From the NCBI GenBank assembly GCA_027315205.1, contig DAHUYM010000006.1:1-64000 (forward strand): a DNA stretch of 64,000 nucleotides, in the 5' to 3' direction. Positions 7,881 to 16,067 of the stretch are shown here, in pieces (position 1 is the stretch's first letter; each line of letters starts with the position of its first letter). The DNA comes from Leptospirillum sp. (GTDB lineage: Bacteria > Nitrospirota > Leptospirillia > Leptospirillales > Leptospirillaceae). Both the position numbers and the translations under genes were made by a program. Below the pieces are notes generated by a model, which saw nothing but the letters and a program-made list of their open reading frames with translations, was not told the DNA's origin and ran no database searches.

Positions 7881-9083
7881 ATGCCGGTCTATGCCTACGA
7901 AGGCGTACAGAACAACGGTTCCAGGGTCAGCGGCCTCGTCGACGCGGACAGCCCGAGAAACGCCCGCCAGAAACTCAAATCCCAGGGCATCGTTCCCATC
8001 ACCCTTTCCCCCCGGGAAGATTCGCTCTCCAGACCAGTATTCTCCAAGGGGAAAAAGGCCGGGGCGCGCGAAATGTCGGTATTCACACGGCAGCTCGCCA
8101 TTTTGGTGGGCGCAAAAATCCCGGTCGTCGACTCCCTGGGAGCGATCCTCGACCAGGGGCTCCCGGATCCGCTTGGAGGGGTCGTGGCCGCAGTCAGGGA
8201 AGACGTGAAGGAAGGCCAATCCCTGAACCGGGCCCTTTCGCTGCATCCCCGCATCTTTTCCGATCTTTTTGTCAATATGGTCCGGGCCGGGGAAGAGTCC
8301 GGCACCCTTGAAACGATGCTCGACAGGCTGGCGGATTTCCTGGAAAACCACCTCCAGACCCGAAGGAAGATCCTGGGAAGCCTTTTTTACCCGATCATCC
8401 TCCTGGGCGTGGGCATCCTGATGATCATCTTCCTCCTTGCCGTCGTCATGCCCCGGATCACCGCGATCTTCCAGGGGCTGAAAGCGACCCTTCCTCTTCC
8501 GACGCGACTACTCATGGGGATGTCCGACTGGATCACACACGAAACTCTTTACCTGGTCGGTGGGACCGCCCTGCTCTTTGTCCTAGCGGTCCGGGCCTTC
8601 AGAAATCACCGGACCCGGATCGATGCTCTGGCCCTCAAGATCCCCCGGATCGGATCCCTGATCGCGGCGGACCAGATCTCCCGCTTCGCCCGAACCCTTT
8701 CGGTCCTCCTGAAAGGGGGCGTACCCCTCCAACGGGCCCTTGAGATCGGGGCATCTGTCCTTTCGAACCGGATCCTTCGATCCGCCGTCGTTGAAAGCCG
8801 GGAAGCAGTACGAAACGGAGAATCGCTCGGAAACGCCCTAAAAAGGCATCCGGAAATGCCCCGGCTCGCGATCCACATGATCCAGACGGGAGAGCGTTCC
8901 GGCATGCTCGAGGAACTACTCCGAAAAATGGCCGAGGGGTACGAGGCGGAGGTGTCGCAAACCGTGTCAGCCCTCACTTCAATCATCGAGCCGGTTATGA
9001 TATTGTTTATCGGGGCCATTGTCCTCTTCATGGTCCTGGCCATCCTGTTACCGATCTTCGAGATGAGCCAGGCCGTCCAGTAA
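7881..9083 (+). CDS. gspF: Type II secretion inner-membrane platform protein GspF
   Basis: The 400-residue protein has the two tandem T2SSF domains of the family. The first (about 70-195) contains FTRQLAILVGAKIPVVDSL and GEESGTLETMLDRLA. The second (about 270-395) contains FARTLSVLLKGGVPL and TGERSGMLEELL. Three membrane segments are visible, near 170-192, 215-235 and 372-395. GspF is the platform on which GspE acts to assemble pseudopilin. It follows gspE by 11 bases. Confidence 0.95.
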   Translation: MPVYAYEGVQNNGSRVSGLVDADSPRNARQKLKSQGIVPITLSPREDSLSRPVFSKGKKAGAREMSVFTRQLAILVGAKIPVVDSLGAILDQGLPDPLGGVVAAVREDVKEGQSLNRALSLHPRIFSDLFVNMVRAGEESGTLETMLDRLADFLENHLQTRRKILGSLFYPIILLGVGILMIIFLLAVVMPRITAIFQGLKATLPLPTRLLMGMSDWITHETLYLVGGTALLFVLAVRAFRNHRTRIDALALKIPRIGSLIAADQISRFARTLSVLLKGGVPLQRALEIGASVLSNRILRSAVVESREAVRNGESLGNALKRHPEMPRLAIHMIQTGERSGMLEELLRKMAEGYEAEVSQTVSALTSIIEPVMILFIGAIVLFMVLAILLPIFEMSQAVQ

Positions 9084-9119
9084 CCCGTCTCCGGAATTCC
9101 CGTACGAAGAAGGAGCGAA

Positions 9120-9590
9120 GTGTTGGTGCTTTTTCAAAAGTCCCTTTTGCGGACCAGGCCGAGATGGAACGATCGCGGATTCACCCTGATCGAGATCATG
9201 GTCGTCATCTTCATCATCGCTCTTCTGGCCGCCCTCGTCGTTCCGAAGATCATCGGGAGAACAGAGGAAGCCAAGCGTGTCGCGGCGAAAGCGCAGATCC
9301 GGGAAATCGAAAACGCACTGAACCTTTACCACCTGGACAACGGAACCTATCCGACAACGGAGCAGACTCTCGACGCGCTCATCAAGAAACCCACCGCCCC
9401 TCCGGTTCCCAACAACTACAAGGCGGACGGATACATCTCCAAGATCCCTAAAGATCCTTGGGGCCGACCTTACCTTTATCTCTCTCCCGGCAACCACGGG
9501 GAGTTCGACATCATTTCGCTCGGCGCGGATGGAGTCCGGGGGGGAAAGGGAAACAATGCGGACATCGATTCGTGGGAACTGGATAAATAA
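9120..9590 (+). CDS. gspG: Major pseudopilin GspG
   Basis: GspG is the main subunit of the periplasmic pseudopilus. The 156-residue preprotein has a prepilin peptidase site, RG/FTLIE near residues 20-25, with Glu at position 5 of the mature protein, followed by the hydrophobic helix MVVIFIIALLAALVVPKI. The C-terminal half has the GspG calcium-site pattern (DPWGRPYLY, then LGADG and WELD). The GTG start follows a GAAGGAGC ribosome site. No prepilin peptidase gene is in the cluster. Confidence 0.95.
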   Translation: MLVLFQKSLLRTRPRWNDRGFTLIEIMVVIFIIALLAALVVPKIIGRTEEAKRVAAKAQIREIENALNLYHLDNGTYPTTEQTLDALIKKPTAPPVPNNYKADGYISKIPKDPWGRPYLYLSPGNHGEFDIISLGADGVRGGKGNNADIDSWELDK

Positions 9591-10563
9591 AGCCTTTGCC
9601 CTGGTTCAGCCAGGCCGCCTGAGGGCCTTGCTGGGAAGACGCCATTCGACGACGGCCGGGGTTCCCCTCGATTCCTCTTCCGGCTCCGCCAGAAAAAGAA
9701 AACTCCTGGCGATCGGATCGCTTGGAGCCTGGGGACTGGTCGTGTTTCTGGCATTGTTCGTCCACAATTTCCCGGGCCGGCTATTGGCCGAACACTTTAT
9801 CGAAGCCGTCTCCCAGACGACAGGCATCGGGATTTCGGCCCAGAATGCGAATTTCTCTCTTCCGGCCCGGCTGTCCTACGCAGGTCTCCATCTTGTGACG
9901 ACCTCTCCCGAAGGCCCCCTCGACTGGGAAATCCCCCAGGCAATGGGGACGGTGAGCCTGATCAGCCTCGCGACAGGAAAACCCCGTTACAATTTCGACG
10001 TCAAGGCGTACGGCGGTGAATTCCGCGGCAGGCTCCGGCAGGCCCGGCATGGCACGTGGAACCATCTCAAGGGGAAGACGATCCGGCCGATCGACCTATT
10101 GATGGCAAAGAAACTGATCCGCCAGGATCTTTCGGGACTCCTGAATCTCGAGACCGACTACACCTGGACGAAAGGACTCGAACAACGCGGCCACGGAATG
10201 CTCTCTCTCAGGGTCAGGGACCTGATCATCCGGTCCCTGAATATCAACGGATTCCCCCTCCCCGACCTGACTTTCCAGCACGTCCGGGGACGGGTCTTTC
10301 TGCACGATGGCCAGGGCAGACTCGAAACCCTGACCGCGGACGGACCCCTCGCCCATGTCACAGGCACGGGCACGATCCTTCTCAGGGTTCCTTACAACCA
10401 GAGCCTGATCAACCTGGACCTTCACGCCCGCCTGAGGGGACAGCTCAAATCCCTTCCTCTCCCGTCGGTCGAATCCAACACCGACCATACTCTCCACATC
10501 CATCTCCAGGGCCCTTTGTCCACCCCCACCGTGGCGTTGAACGGTCTGACACTTTCCCGATAG
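9556..10563 (+). CDS. gspN: Type II secretion protein GspN
   Basis: The roughly 335-residue protein has one N-terminal membrane segment (LGAWGLVVFLALFVH, near residues 58-75) and a long beta-rich periplasmic part with repeated short GTGT and HGQGRLE turns. It resembles the GspN form found in Deltaproteobacteria and related phyla. The role of GspN is poorly known; it is thought to sit in the inner membrane complex. The start chosen is ATG 9556 with a GGGGAAAGGG upstream, overlapping the end of gspG by 35 bases. An ATG at 9529 is the alternative. Confidence 0.7.
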   Translation: MRTSIRGNWINKAFALVQPGRLRALLGRRHSTTAGVPLDSSSGSARKRKLLAIGSLGAWGLVVFLALFVHNFPGRLLAEHFIEAVSQTTGIGISAQNANFSLPARLSYAGLHLVTTSPEGPLDWEIPQAMGTVSLISLATGKPRYNFDVKAYGGEFRGRLRQARHGTWNHLKGKTIRPIDLLMAKKLIRQDLSGLLNLETDYTWTKGLEQRGHGMLSLRVRDLIIRSLNINGFPLPDLTFQHVRGRVFLHDGQGRLETLTADGPLAHVTGTGTILLRVPYNQSLINLDLHARLRGQLKSLPLPSVESNTDHTLHIHLQGPLSTPTVALNGLTLSR

Positions 10564-10569
10564 AAACCG

Positions 10570-11928
10570 ATGCCGCCCTCTTACGCCTGGATACTCTCTC
10601 CCCGTCCCGACTCCTTGATGGTGTTCCGGATAAGACGGGTCAAAAAAACCTGGATCCTCGAGCAGAGCTCGTCGATACCCATTTCCCTTTCGGACCTGAT
10701 TTCTGGCCGGGACACGGGATCCGAAGACCTTTCACGATTGGGAATGTCCCGCCCCAATACCGCTGAAGTGGTCCTTCTTTGGCCGGGGGAACTTTCAGGG
10801 GCGGGCTCATTTAGTCTCCCCGGGATTCCGGAAAACGATCTCAAAAAAGTCGTGTCGGGTGAAATCGAATCCGTCATTCCCTGGGACGTCGACACGTGCC
10901 AGATCGCGTTTCACGCCGAACGCAGGGGAACCGGCTGGGAAACGTATGTATGGGCCACGCCCAGAAAACTCGTCGAACGCGCTGTCTCGAAACTCACACG
11001 GACGGGGCTCGAACCCAAGCACGTCATTCCTGAGTCCTTCACCCTCTTTGCCGGCACGGAAACCCGAACTGCCGGGATTTCGGAAACCGAAGCGGTCGTC
11101 GGCCCGATGCCCGGACGGCTCCTCGTACAGGTCCTGAAAGGGGGTTTCCCCCAGCGAGAAACCGTCCTGACATGCCCTCCGGGAACGGATTTCGGAGACA
11201 CCCTCGACCAGCTGCTCGCCGCTTACTACCTGCTCGAACTTCCCGAAACCTGCGAACTTCGCTGGATCGGACCGGAGGCAAGTGATGCGTCCTCCGATCC
11301 CGACCCGGCGGACGGGTGGCACACCGCCGACGAAGAACGGATCCGGCTTGCCGCATCGGGAATCTGGAAGGGCTGGTCCGTCCGCCGGGGCCTTCCAGAT
11401 TTCCGGAGCGGTTCGATGGCGTTTCGGAAAGACCAGGAACACCTTGTTCGGAAGTTCCGGACCCTGGCCGCCATGGGACTCGTACTCCTCCTCCTGGGAG
11501 GCATCGACGCATGGATTCATGTCCATGGGCTCCGGACGCGCGTCGAAAAGACCCGTTCCTTCCTGGACGGCTTGGCGAAACAGAGCCTCTCCCCGGCACC
11601 GGTCATCGAGCCGATCAGCCAGCTTCGACAAAAGAGGAACGCCCTTCTGGATCAGAAGAGGTTCCTGTCCCGCGGCACCGACATGATCGCCATATTGAAG
11701 GACATTGCCACAGAGCCACCGGGAAACATCCCCTTCGAAATGGTCTCCGTTTCCCTTGGAAGTCACCGGTTGAGCCTCTCGGGCAAGACGGACAGCTTTC
11801 AGCACGTCGAGGCCGTCCGGCAGGCCCTCCTGAAATCCCCCCACATTCGGTCTCTGTCGGTCCAGAGCGCCCGGCTCGATATCGACCATAAAACGGTGGC
11901 GTTCCGGATGGGAGGAGTCCATGACTGA
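10570..11928 (+). CDS. gspL: Type II secretion platform protein GspL
   Basis: The 452-residue protein has a cytoplasmic actin-like N-terminal half (about 1-280; EVVLLWPGE and the TFTLFAG region fit the GspL/PilM fold). One membrane segment lies near 298-316 (MGLVLLLLGGIDAW), followed by a coiled region and a C-terminal ferredoxin-like periplasmic domain. GspL recruits GspE to the membrane and partners GspM. It overlaps gspM by 8 bases. Sequence similarity is weak, as usual for GspL; topology and position support the call. Confidence 0.8.
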   Translation: MPPSYAWILSPRPDSLMVFRIRRVKKTWILEQSSSIPISLSDLISGRDTGSEDLSRLGMSRPNTAEVVLLWPGELSGAGSFSLPGIPENDLKKVVSGEIESVIPWDVDTCQIAFHAERRGTGWETYVWATPRKLVERAVSKLTRTGLEPKHVIPESFTLFAGTETRTAGISETEAVVGPMPGRLLVQVLKGGFPQRETVLTCPPGTDFGDTLDQLLAAYYLLELPETCELRWIGPEASDASSDPDPADGWHTADEERIRLAASGIWKGWSVRRGLPDFRSGSMAFRKDQEHLVRKFRTLAAMGLVLLLLGGIDAWIHVHGLRTRVEKTRSFLDGLAKQSLSPAPVIEPISQLRQKRNALLDQKRFLSRGTDMIAILKDIATEPPGNIPFEMVSVSLGSHRLSLSGKTDSFQHVEAVRQALLKSPHIRSLSVQSARLDIDHKTVAFRMGGVHD

Positions 11929-12511
11929 CATGACTGCGCGGTTTCCGGACGCATGGAAAAACGGAATACGGGCGATATGGGAGCGCTGGAACCGGCTGAC
12001 CGACCGTGAAAAAAGGCTCCTTTCCGTTCTCGGAACCGTTCTGGCCCTGTATGCAGGCCAAAAAACCGTGGACATCCTTTTTGTGGCACCCTACGAGCGC
12101 TACCATGCCGAAGAAGAATCCCTGAGATCGGATATTCTGCTTGCCCAGACGCTGTCCCAGGAAATCCGGAGGAACCAGGACGAGATCCGGACCCGGACTT
12201 TAAGGCTCGTCCAGGACCGTGCGGGGTTTTCCCTGATCTCATACCTCGAGCAGGAGGCCACCCAGGCGCAAATCCGTTCGAGCATTACCCAGATGACCCC
12301 GCGGACACTGCCACCCGAAGGTGGGTATCATTCCGTCTTGGTGAGCCTCAGGATTGAGAACGTCGACCTTCCTCACGTCCTTTTCTTCCTGGCCCGGATC
12401 GAACGTTCCCCCCATCTGCTCCGGATCACGCGCCTCACGATGGAACGCCGTTTCGACCATCACCGGCTCCTTGACGTACACCTCGATGTGCAAAGCATCC
12501 AGTCTTCCTGA
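11921..12511 (+). CDS. gspM: Type II secretion protein GspM
   Basis: The 196-residue protein has a short cytoplasmic N-terminus, the W-x2-LTDREKRLLSVLG motif that opens GspM/PilO-like proteins, a membrane segment near 33-52, a coiled coil (about 60-105) and a small ferredoxin-like C-terminal domain. It partners GspL in the inner-membrane platform. Its 3' end overlaps the chosen start of gspK. Confidence 0.8.
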   Translation: MTDMTARFPDAWKNGIRAIWERWNRLTDREKRLLSVLGTVLALYAGQKTVDILFVAPYERYHAEEESLRSDILLAQTLSQEIRRNQDEIRTRTLRLVQDRAGFSLISYLEQEATQAQIRSSITQMTPRTLPPEGGYHSVLVSLRIENVDLPHVLFFLARIERSPHLLRITRLTMERRFDHHRLLDVHLDVQSIQSS

Positions 12512-13544
12512 AGAGAGCCCCCCGCCCGATCAGGCCACAAGGGGGGCAATCGACCGCGGAGTCGCGCTCATCCTCGTCTTGTTCATGGTCTCACTCATCA
12601 CGGTCCTCGTTCTCCGCTTCGTGATCCACAGCCGCGAGTTCTTGAAAGAGGCCGAGATCTTCCAGAACGGGACCCAGGCGTATTTCCTGGCACGATCAGC
12701 GATCGAGGCCGGACGCGTGGCCTTGGTGGAGAGCTCCCTTCTCGGCGTCCAGTCCGGACAGAACTACACCTCCCTGAACCAGCCCTGGGCGACCCCCCTC
12801 ATCAATTATCCCGTCGGTCATTCCGGGTTTCTTTCCGGGATCATCGTCGACGAAGCCTCCAAGCTGAACCTGAACCTCCTGGCACAATCCGGGGGCGTCC
12901 CAAACATTCATGTCATGGTCCAGTTCACCCGTCTTTTCTCGCTCCTTGGGGTGAACCCGGGGGTACTTCCCTCCATATCGCAATGGGTTACGCCGGTTCC
13001 TCCGGGAGGCTCAGGCGGAGGCCCCTACGCATCGATGATCCCTTCATACCGGTTGCGCGGGGGACCGATGAGCGTGTTGTCTGAACTCCACCAGATCGCT
13101 GGTATGGACGAAACCGTTTTCCGGGCGATCGAACCATTCGTCACCGTCGCCTCCAACGGACAGGTGAACGTCAATACCGCGTCGACGACCGTTCTCGAAT
13201 CCCTCGATCCCGGGATCACTCCGGAACTGGCATCCAGGATCGTCTCAGGTCGCCCGTATTCTTCTCTTTCCACTCTTTCGAACATCCTCGGTCCGGCAAT
13301 CTTTTCGAACATCCAGGGAGACCTGACGACCCAAAGCTCGATCTTCTCGATTCAGGCGGTCGGAACGGTCGGGAACACCCGTCAGGCCGTGAAGGCCTAC
13401 CTTTCCGTCAACGGTTCCCAGACCCAGATCCTTGCCTTCCGGGTCGGCGGAAACTCCCTTCTCGGACAGATCGAAACACTACTGAAAAACGCGCCGGCAG
13501 AAGGATCAACCTTTTCTCAACCCACGATGACCGGACCGTCCTGA
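12486..13544 (+). CDS. gspK: Minor pseudopilin GspK
   Basis: This is the large tip pseudopilin of the type II system. After about 22 residues comes DRGVALILVLFMVSLITVLVL, the prepilin-like cleavage site and hydrophobic helix. As usual for GspK, Glu is absent at mature position 5. The rest matches the general secretion K fold, with DEASKLNLNLL near the start and helix-hairpin-helix-like VNVNTAST and LASRIVSGRPY elements. The start ATG 12486 lies inside gspM, giving about 352 residues. It is the last gene of the cluster; gspH, gspI and gspJ, its usual tip partners, are not present here. Confidence 0.85.
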   Translation: MCKASSLPEESPPPDQATRGAIDRGVALILVLFMVSLITVLVLRFVIHSREFLKEAEIFQNGTQAYFLARSAIEAGRVALVESSLLGVQSGQNYTSLNQPWATPLINYPVGHSGFLSGIIVDEASKLNLNLLAQSGGVPNIHVMVQFTRLFSLLGVNPGVLPSISQWVTPVPPGGSGGGPYASMIPSYRLRGGPMSVLSELHQIAGMDETVFRAIEPFVTVASNGQVNVNTASTTVLESLDPGITPELASRIVSGRPYSSLSTLSNILGPAIFSNIQGDLTTQSSIFSIQAVGTVGNTRQAVKAYLSVNGSQTQILAFRVGGNSLLGQIETLLKNAPAEGSTFSQPTMTGPS

Positions 13545-13644
13545 AGGATTTCCGGCTCGACCGGACGCGCGGTTTGTGAAAGAATGAAACGGACCTGACA
13601 GATCTCTCTTTTTACCGTTCGGTGATTTCCAGGGAGACATAGTG

Positions 13645-14238
13645 ATGGAACCGGTGGATTTGGATTCGCTGTTTCAGGAAGGTGAGGAACACAGGAGAAA
13701 GGGACGATACCTCGAGGCGATCACCGCCTACAGGCAGGTGCTGATCCGGGCTCCCGAAACGCCCGTCGTTCTCAGACGACTCGGCGACTGCCTCATCAAG
13801 AAAGGTGTTCCCCGGGAAGCGGTCACCTATCTGCACGAAGCCATCCGACTCGATCCGTCCGACCCCGGACAGTTCCATATTCTGGCCATCGCCCAACGGA
13901 AAGTCGGGGATTTGGACCGGGCGCTCATCGCCTACGAACGGGCTTCGAGCCTTTCCCCCGAGTCGGTCACGTACTGGGTGGACCTGGGATGGTGCCTTTC
14001 CGATCTCGGGGTCCTGAAAAAGGACCGGGCTCTGCAGGAGAGAGCGAAAACGGCGTTCGAAAAAGCCAGGGAACTAAAGCCCGGGGACCCCGGGGTCCTG
14101 GAAGGCCTGGCTTCTCTCCACAAGGACCTCGACGAAATTGACCAGGCGCTGGACGCGATCGAACAGGCCCTGGCCATCGATCCGTACGATCTGGACCGGC
14201 TGGAGCTCAAGGAACGCATCCTGCGCCGCAAAAAATAA
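13645..14238 (+). CDS. TPR-repeat protein
   Basis: About 197 residues arranged as five TPR-like helical pairs. Recognisable units include YLEAITAYRQVLIRAPETP, YLHEAIRLDPSDPGQFH, ALIAYERASSLSPES and ALDAIEQALAIDPYD. There is no signal peptide or membrane segment, so it is probably a cytoplasmic protein-protein scaffold. ATG 13645 lies 8 bases after AGGGAG; the GTG at 13642 is in frame just before it. It follows the secretion operon by 100 bases, but a specific link to secretion is only inference. Confidence 0.8.
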   Translation: MEPVDLDSLFQEGEEHRRKGRYLEAITAYRQVLIRAPETPVVLRRLGDCLIKKGVPREAVTYLHEAIRLDPSDPGQFHILAIAQRKVGDLDRALIAYERASSLSPESVTYWVDLGWCLSDLGVLKKDRALQERAKTAFEKARELKPGDPGVLEGLASLHKDLDEIDQALDAIEQALAIDPYDLDRLELKERILRRKK

Positions 14239-14264
14239 ACCTCTTCAGACCTTCTCGGAAGCCC

Positions 14265-15485
14265 TTACCGAACCGAGGCCTTTCCTTTTTTCCTGTGTTC
14301 CTCTTTTACCCGGTACATGGCCGTGTCTGCCTTTGCAATCAGGGTATCCGGGTCCGTTCCGTCCTCTGGAGCGATCGCCCAACCGATGCTGACCCCGACG
14401 TCCGGGACGCCGACTTCAGGGATGAGCGGTGTTTCCGTCAGACGTTCCTCGAGTTTTCGGGCGATTTCCGACACGAGGCCGGGTTTTTCGACGAGATCCA
14501 TGACGATCGAAAACTCATCCCCGCCGATCCGTGAAACGATATCGCCTTTTCGAATAAGGGCCTGGAGCCGTTTCGAGAACTCGACGAGCACCCTGTCCCC
14601 CGCTTCGTGCCCGAAAAGGTCATTGACCTCCTTGAACCGGTCAAGGTCCAGGTACAGGAGGATACAGGAATAGCTTCCGCGCTCAAGCCGCGCCAATGCG
14701 AACCTCAGGGCCTCGTAGAAAAACCTCCGGTTGGGGAGGCCGGTCAACGGATCGTGCGCCGCTTCGTGCTCGAGCTTGAACGACAGAAAATGGATCAGAC
14801 GGTAGGTTTTCCAAAAATAGAGATACCCTCCGATCAGGACCAGGAAAAAGATCGGGACCAGGATCCCCGCGTGACGCTCGGAAGCGTGTTTGCGTGCCTC
14901 CGCCTTGAACCGCATCAATTTGATATCGGCGAGAATCGACCGGTCGATATTCGAAATATGGAACCGGATCAGCCGCATCATGGTGATACCGAAGTTCGAC
15001 CGGACGACGGGGAGTGCCGCCGAGAGTCCTTTTTCGTTACGGAGTCGGATGGTCCTCGCAAGTTCGTCCTTTTTTGCCCTAAGAAGCGAAACGACGACGG
15101 GCATCTCGGACGTGAAAACGGGATCACGGTAGTGCGATTTTCCGATTTCGGACAAATCCTTTTCCAGTGCCGATTGCGCTTCCGTGTAAGGGAGCAGGTA
15201 GTCGGACTGACCGGTCAGAAGATATCCCCGTTGCCCGGTTTCGGCGTTCAGGATGTCGATCAGGAGATGGTTCAGGATTTGATGGACCTTGATAAGGCGG
15301 TCCATCTTGCGGGAGTGCTGCAGGAATACGACACTGTCCTCCAGGGTCAGGACCCCGAAAACCAGCACAAGGATGGCCAAAGATACGATGATCGCAAGAA
15401 GAAATCCCTGGAACCGGCTCCAGGTCGGCATGTCGTCATGGGACCGAAACGAAAACGGTGCCGGTGGGTCGGGGTCACCGGGCAT
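14265..15485 (-). CDS. Membrane diguanylate cyclase with CHASE3 sensor
   Basis: This protein should make c-di-GMP from two GTP in response to an external signal. The 406 residues contain a membrane segment (about 28-50), a CHASE3-like extracytoplasmic domain (about 55-195, with ETGQRGYLLTGQSDYL), a second membrane segment (about 205-225) and a GGDEF domain to the end. The active-site motif RIGGDEF is intact. An RKGD product-inhibition site lies five residues before it, so feedback by c-di-GMP is expected. It is convergent with the upstream TPR gene. A later start at Met19 is possible. Confidence 0.93.
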   Translation of the reverse strand: MPGDPDPPAPFSFRSHDDMPTWSRFQGFLLAIIVSLAILVLVFGVLTLEDSVVFLQHSRKMDRLIKVHQILNHLLIDILNAETGQRGYLLTGQSDYLLPYTEAQSALEKDLSEIGKSHYRDPVFTSEMPVVVSLLRAKKDELARTIRLRNEKGLSAALPVVRSNFGITMMRLIRFHISNIDRSILADIKLMRFKAEARKHASERHAGILVPIFFLVLIGGYLYFWKTYRLIHFLSFKLEHEAAHDPLTGLPNRRFFYEALRFALARLERGSYSCILLYLDLDRFKEVNDLFGHEAGDRVLVEFSKRLQALIRKGDIVSRIGGDEFSIVMDLVEKPGLVSEIARKLEERLTETPLIPEVGVPDVGVSIGWAIAPEDGTDPDTLIAKADTAMYRVKEEHRKKGKASVR

Positions 15486-15573
15486 TCACGATCCCGAACA
15501 AGGTGGTGGATTCCCTAATCAGGAAGGAACCAACATACACGGCATCTCCCATCAGTTGAGCCCTTGACGACGG

Positions 15574-15592
15574 ATGAGTTTCCGTTACTCAT
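15574..15592. repeat. Perfect inverted repeat between divergent genes
   Basis: ATGAGT (15574-15579) and ACTCAT (15587-15592) flank 7 bases in the 234-base gap between the divergent CHASE3-GGDEF and TPR genes. Its location suits an operator. The plus-strand sequence after it is T-rich, so a weak terminator-like hairpin is also possible. Confidence 0.35.
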
Positions 15593-15719
15593 TCTTATTA
15601 TTGCAACAGCGTTACTTTTTGAAAAGTCCCCTCCCACTCCGTTCCTTCATTCCCGGAGAAGCATTGCCTGGTCCGGTCCGATAGCGATACTATGGGTGAG
15701 CGGATCGAAGGGAGGCATC

Positions 15720-16067
15720 ATGGACCGTTCCCGGATCGAACGACTCGAATGGCTGTATTCGCAAAACAAGGGGGATCCCGTTATCGGATTCGGGCTGGGG
15801 GTGGCCCTGGTAGAGAACGGGGAACCGTCCAAAGGCCGGGTCATTCTCGAAAGCGTGACCCGTCTGAAACCGGAATACGCCGCGGCGTGGGAATGGCTCG
15901 GGAAAGCCCTCGAAGAATTGGGAGAGCGGGAAGAGGCCATCAGGGTCTATCAAAAAGGAGTGGAAATCAGCCGCAAGGGAGGATTCCTGGCACCGGAAAA
16001 ACAGATGTCCCGCCGACTAAAACGCCTGGGAGCAGCCCCAGTCCCTTCGAAAAAAACGGACGAATGA
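15720..16067 (+). CDS. Small TPR-like protein
   Basis: The 115 residues contain two or three TPR-like helix pairs (GFGLGVALVENGEPSKGRV, EYAAAWEWLGKALEEL, EEAIRVYQKGVEIS). There is no signal or membrane segment. The ATG at 15720 is preceded by GGGAGG at a good distance; an upstream in-frame ATG lacks this. The gene overlaps the MNIO/DUF692 gene by ATGA, so the two are probably translated together. This suggests a helper or scaffold for that enzyme, which is inference only. Confidence 0.8.
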   Translation: MDRSRIERLEWLYSQNKGDPVIGFGLGVALVENGEPSKGRVILESVTRLKPEYAAAWEWLGKALEELGEREEAIRVYQKGVEISRKGGFLAPEKQMSRRLKRLGAAPVPSKKTDE

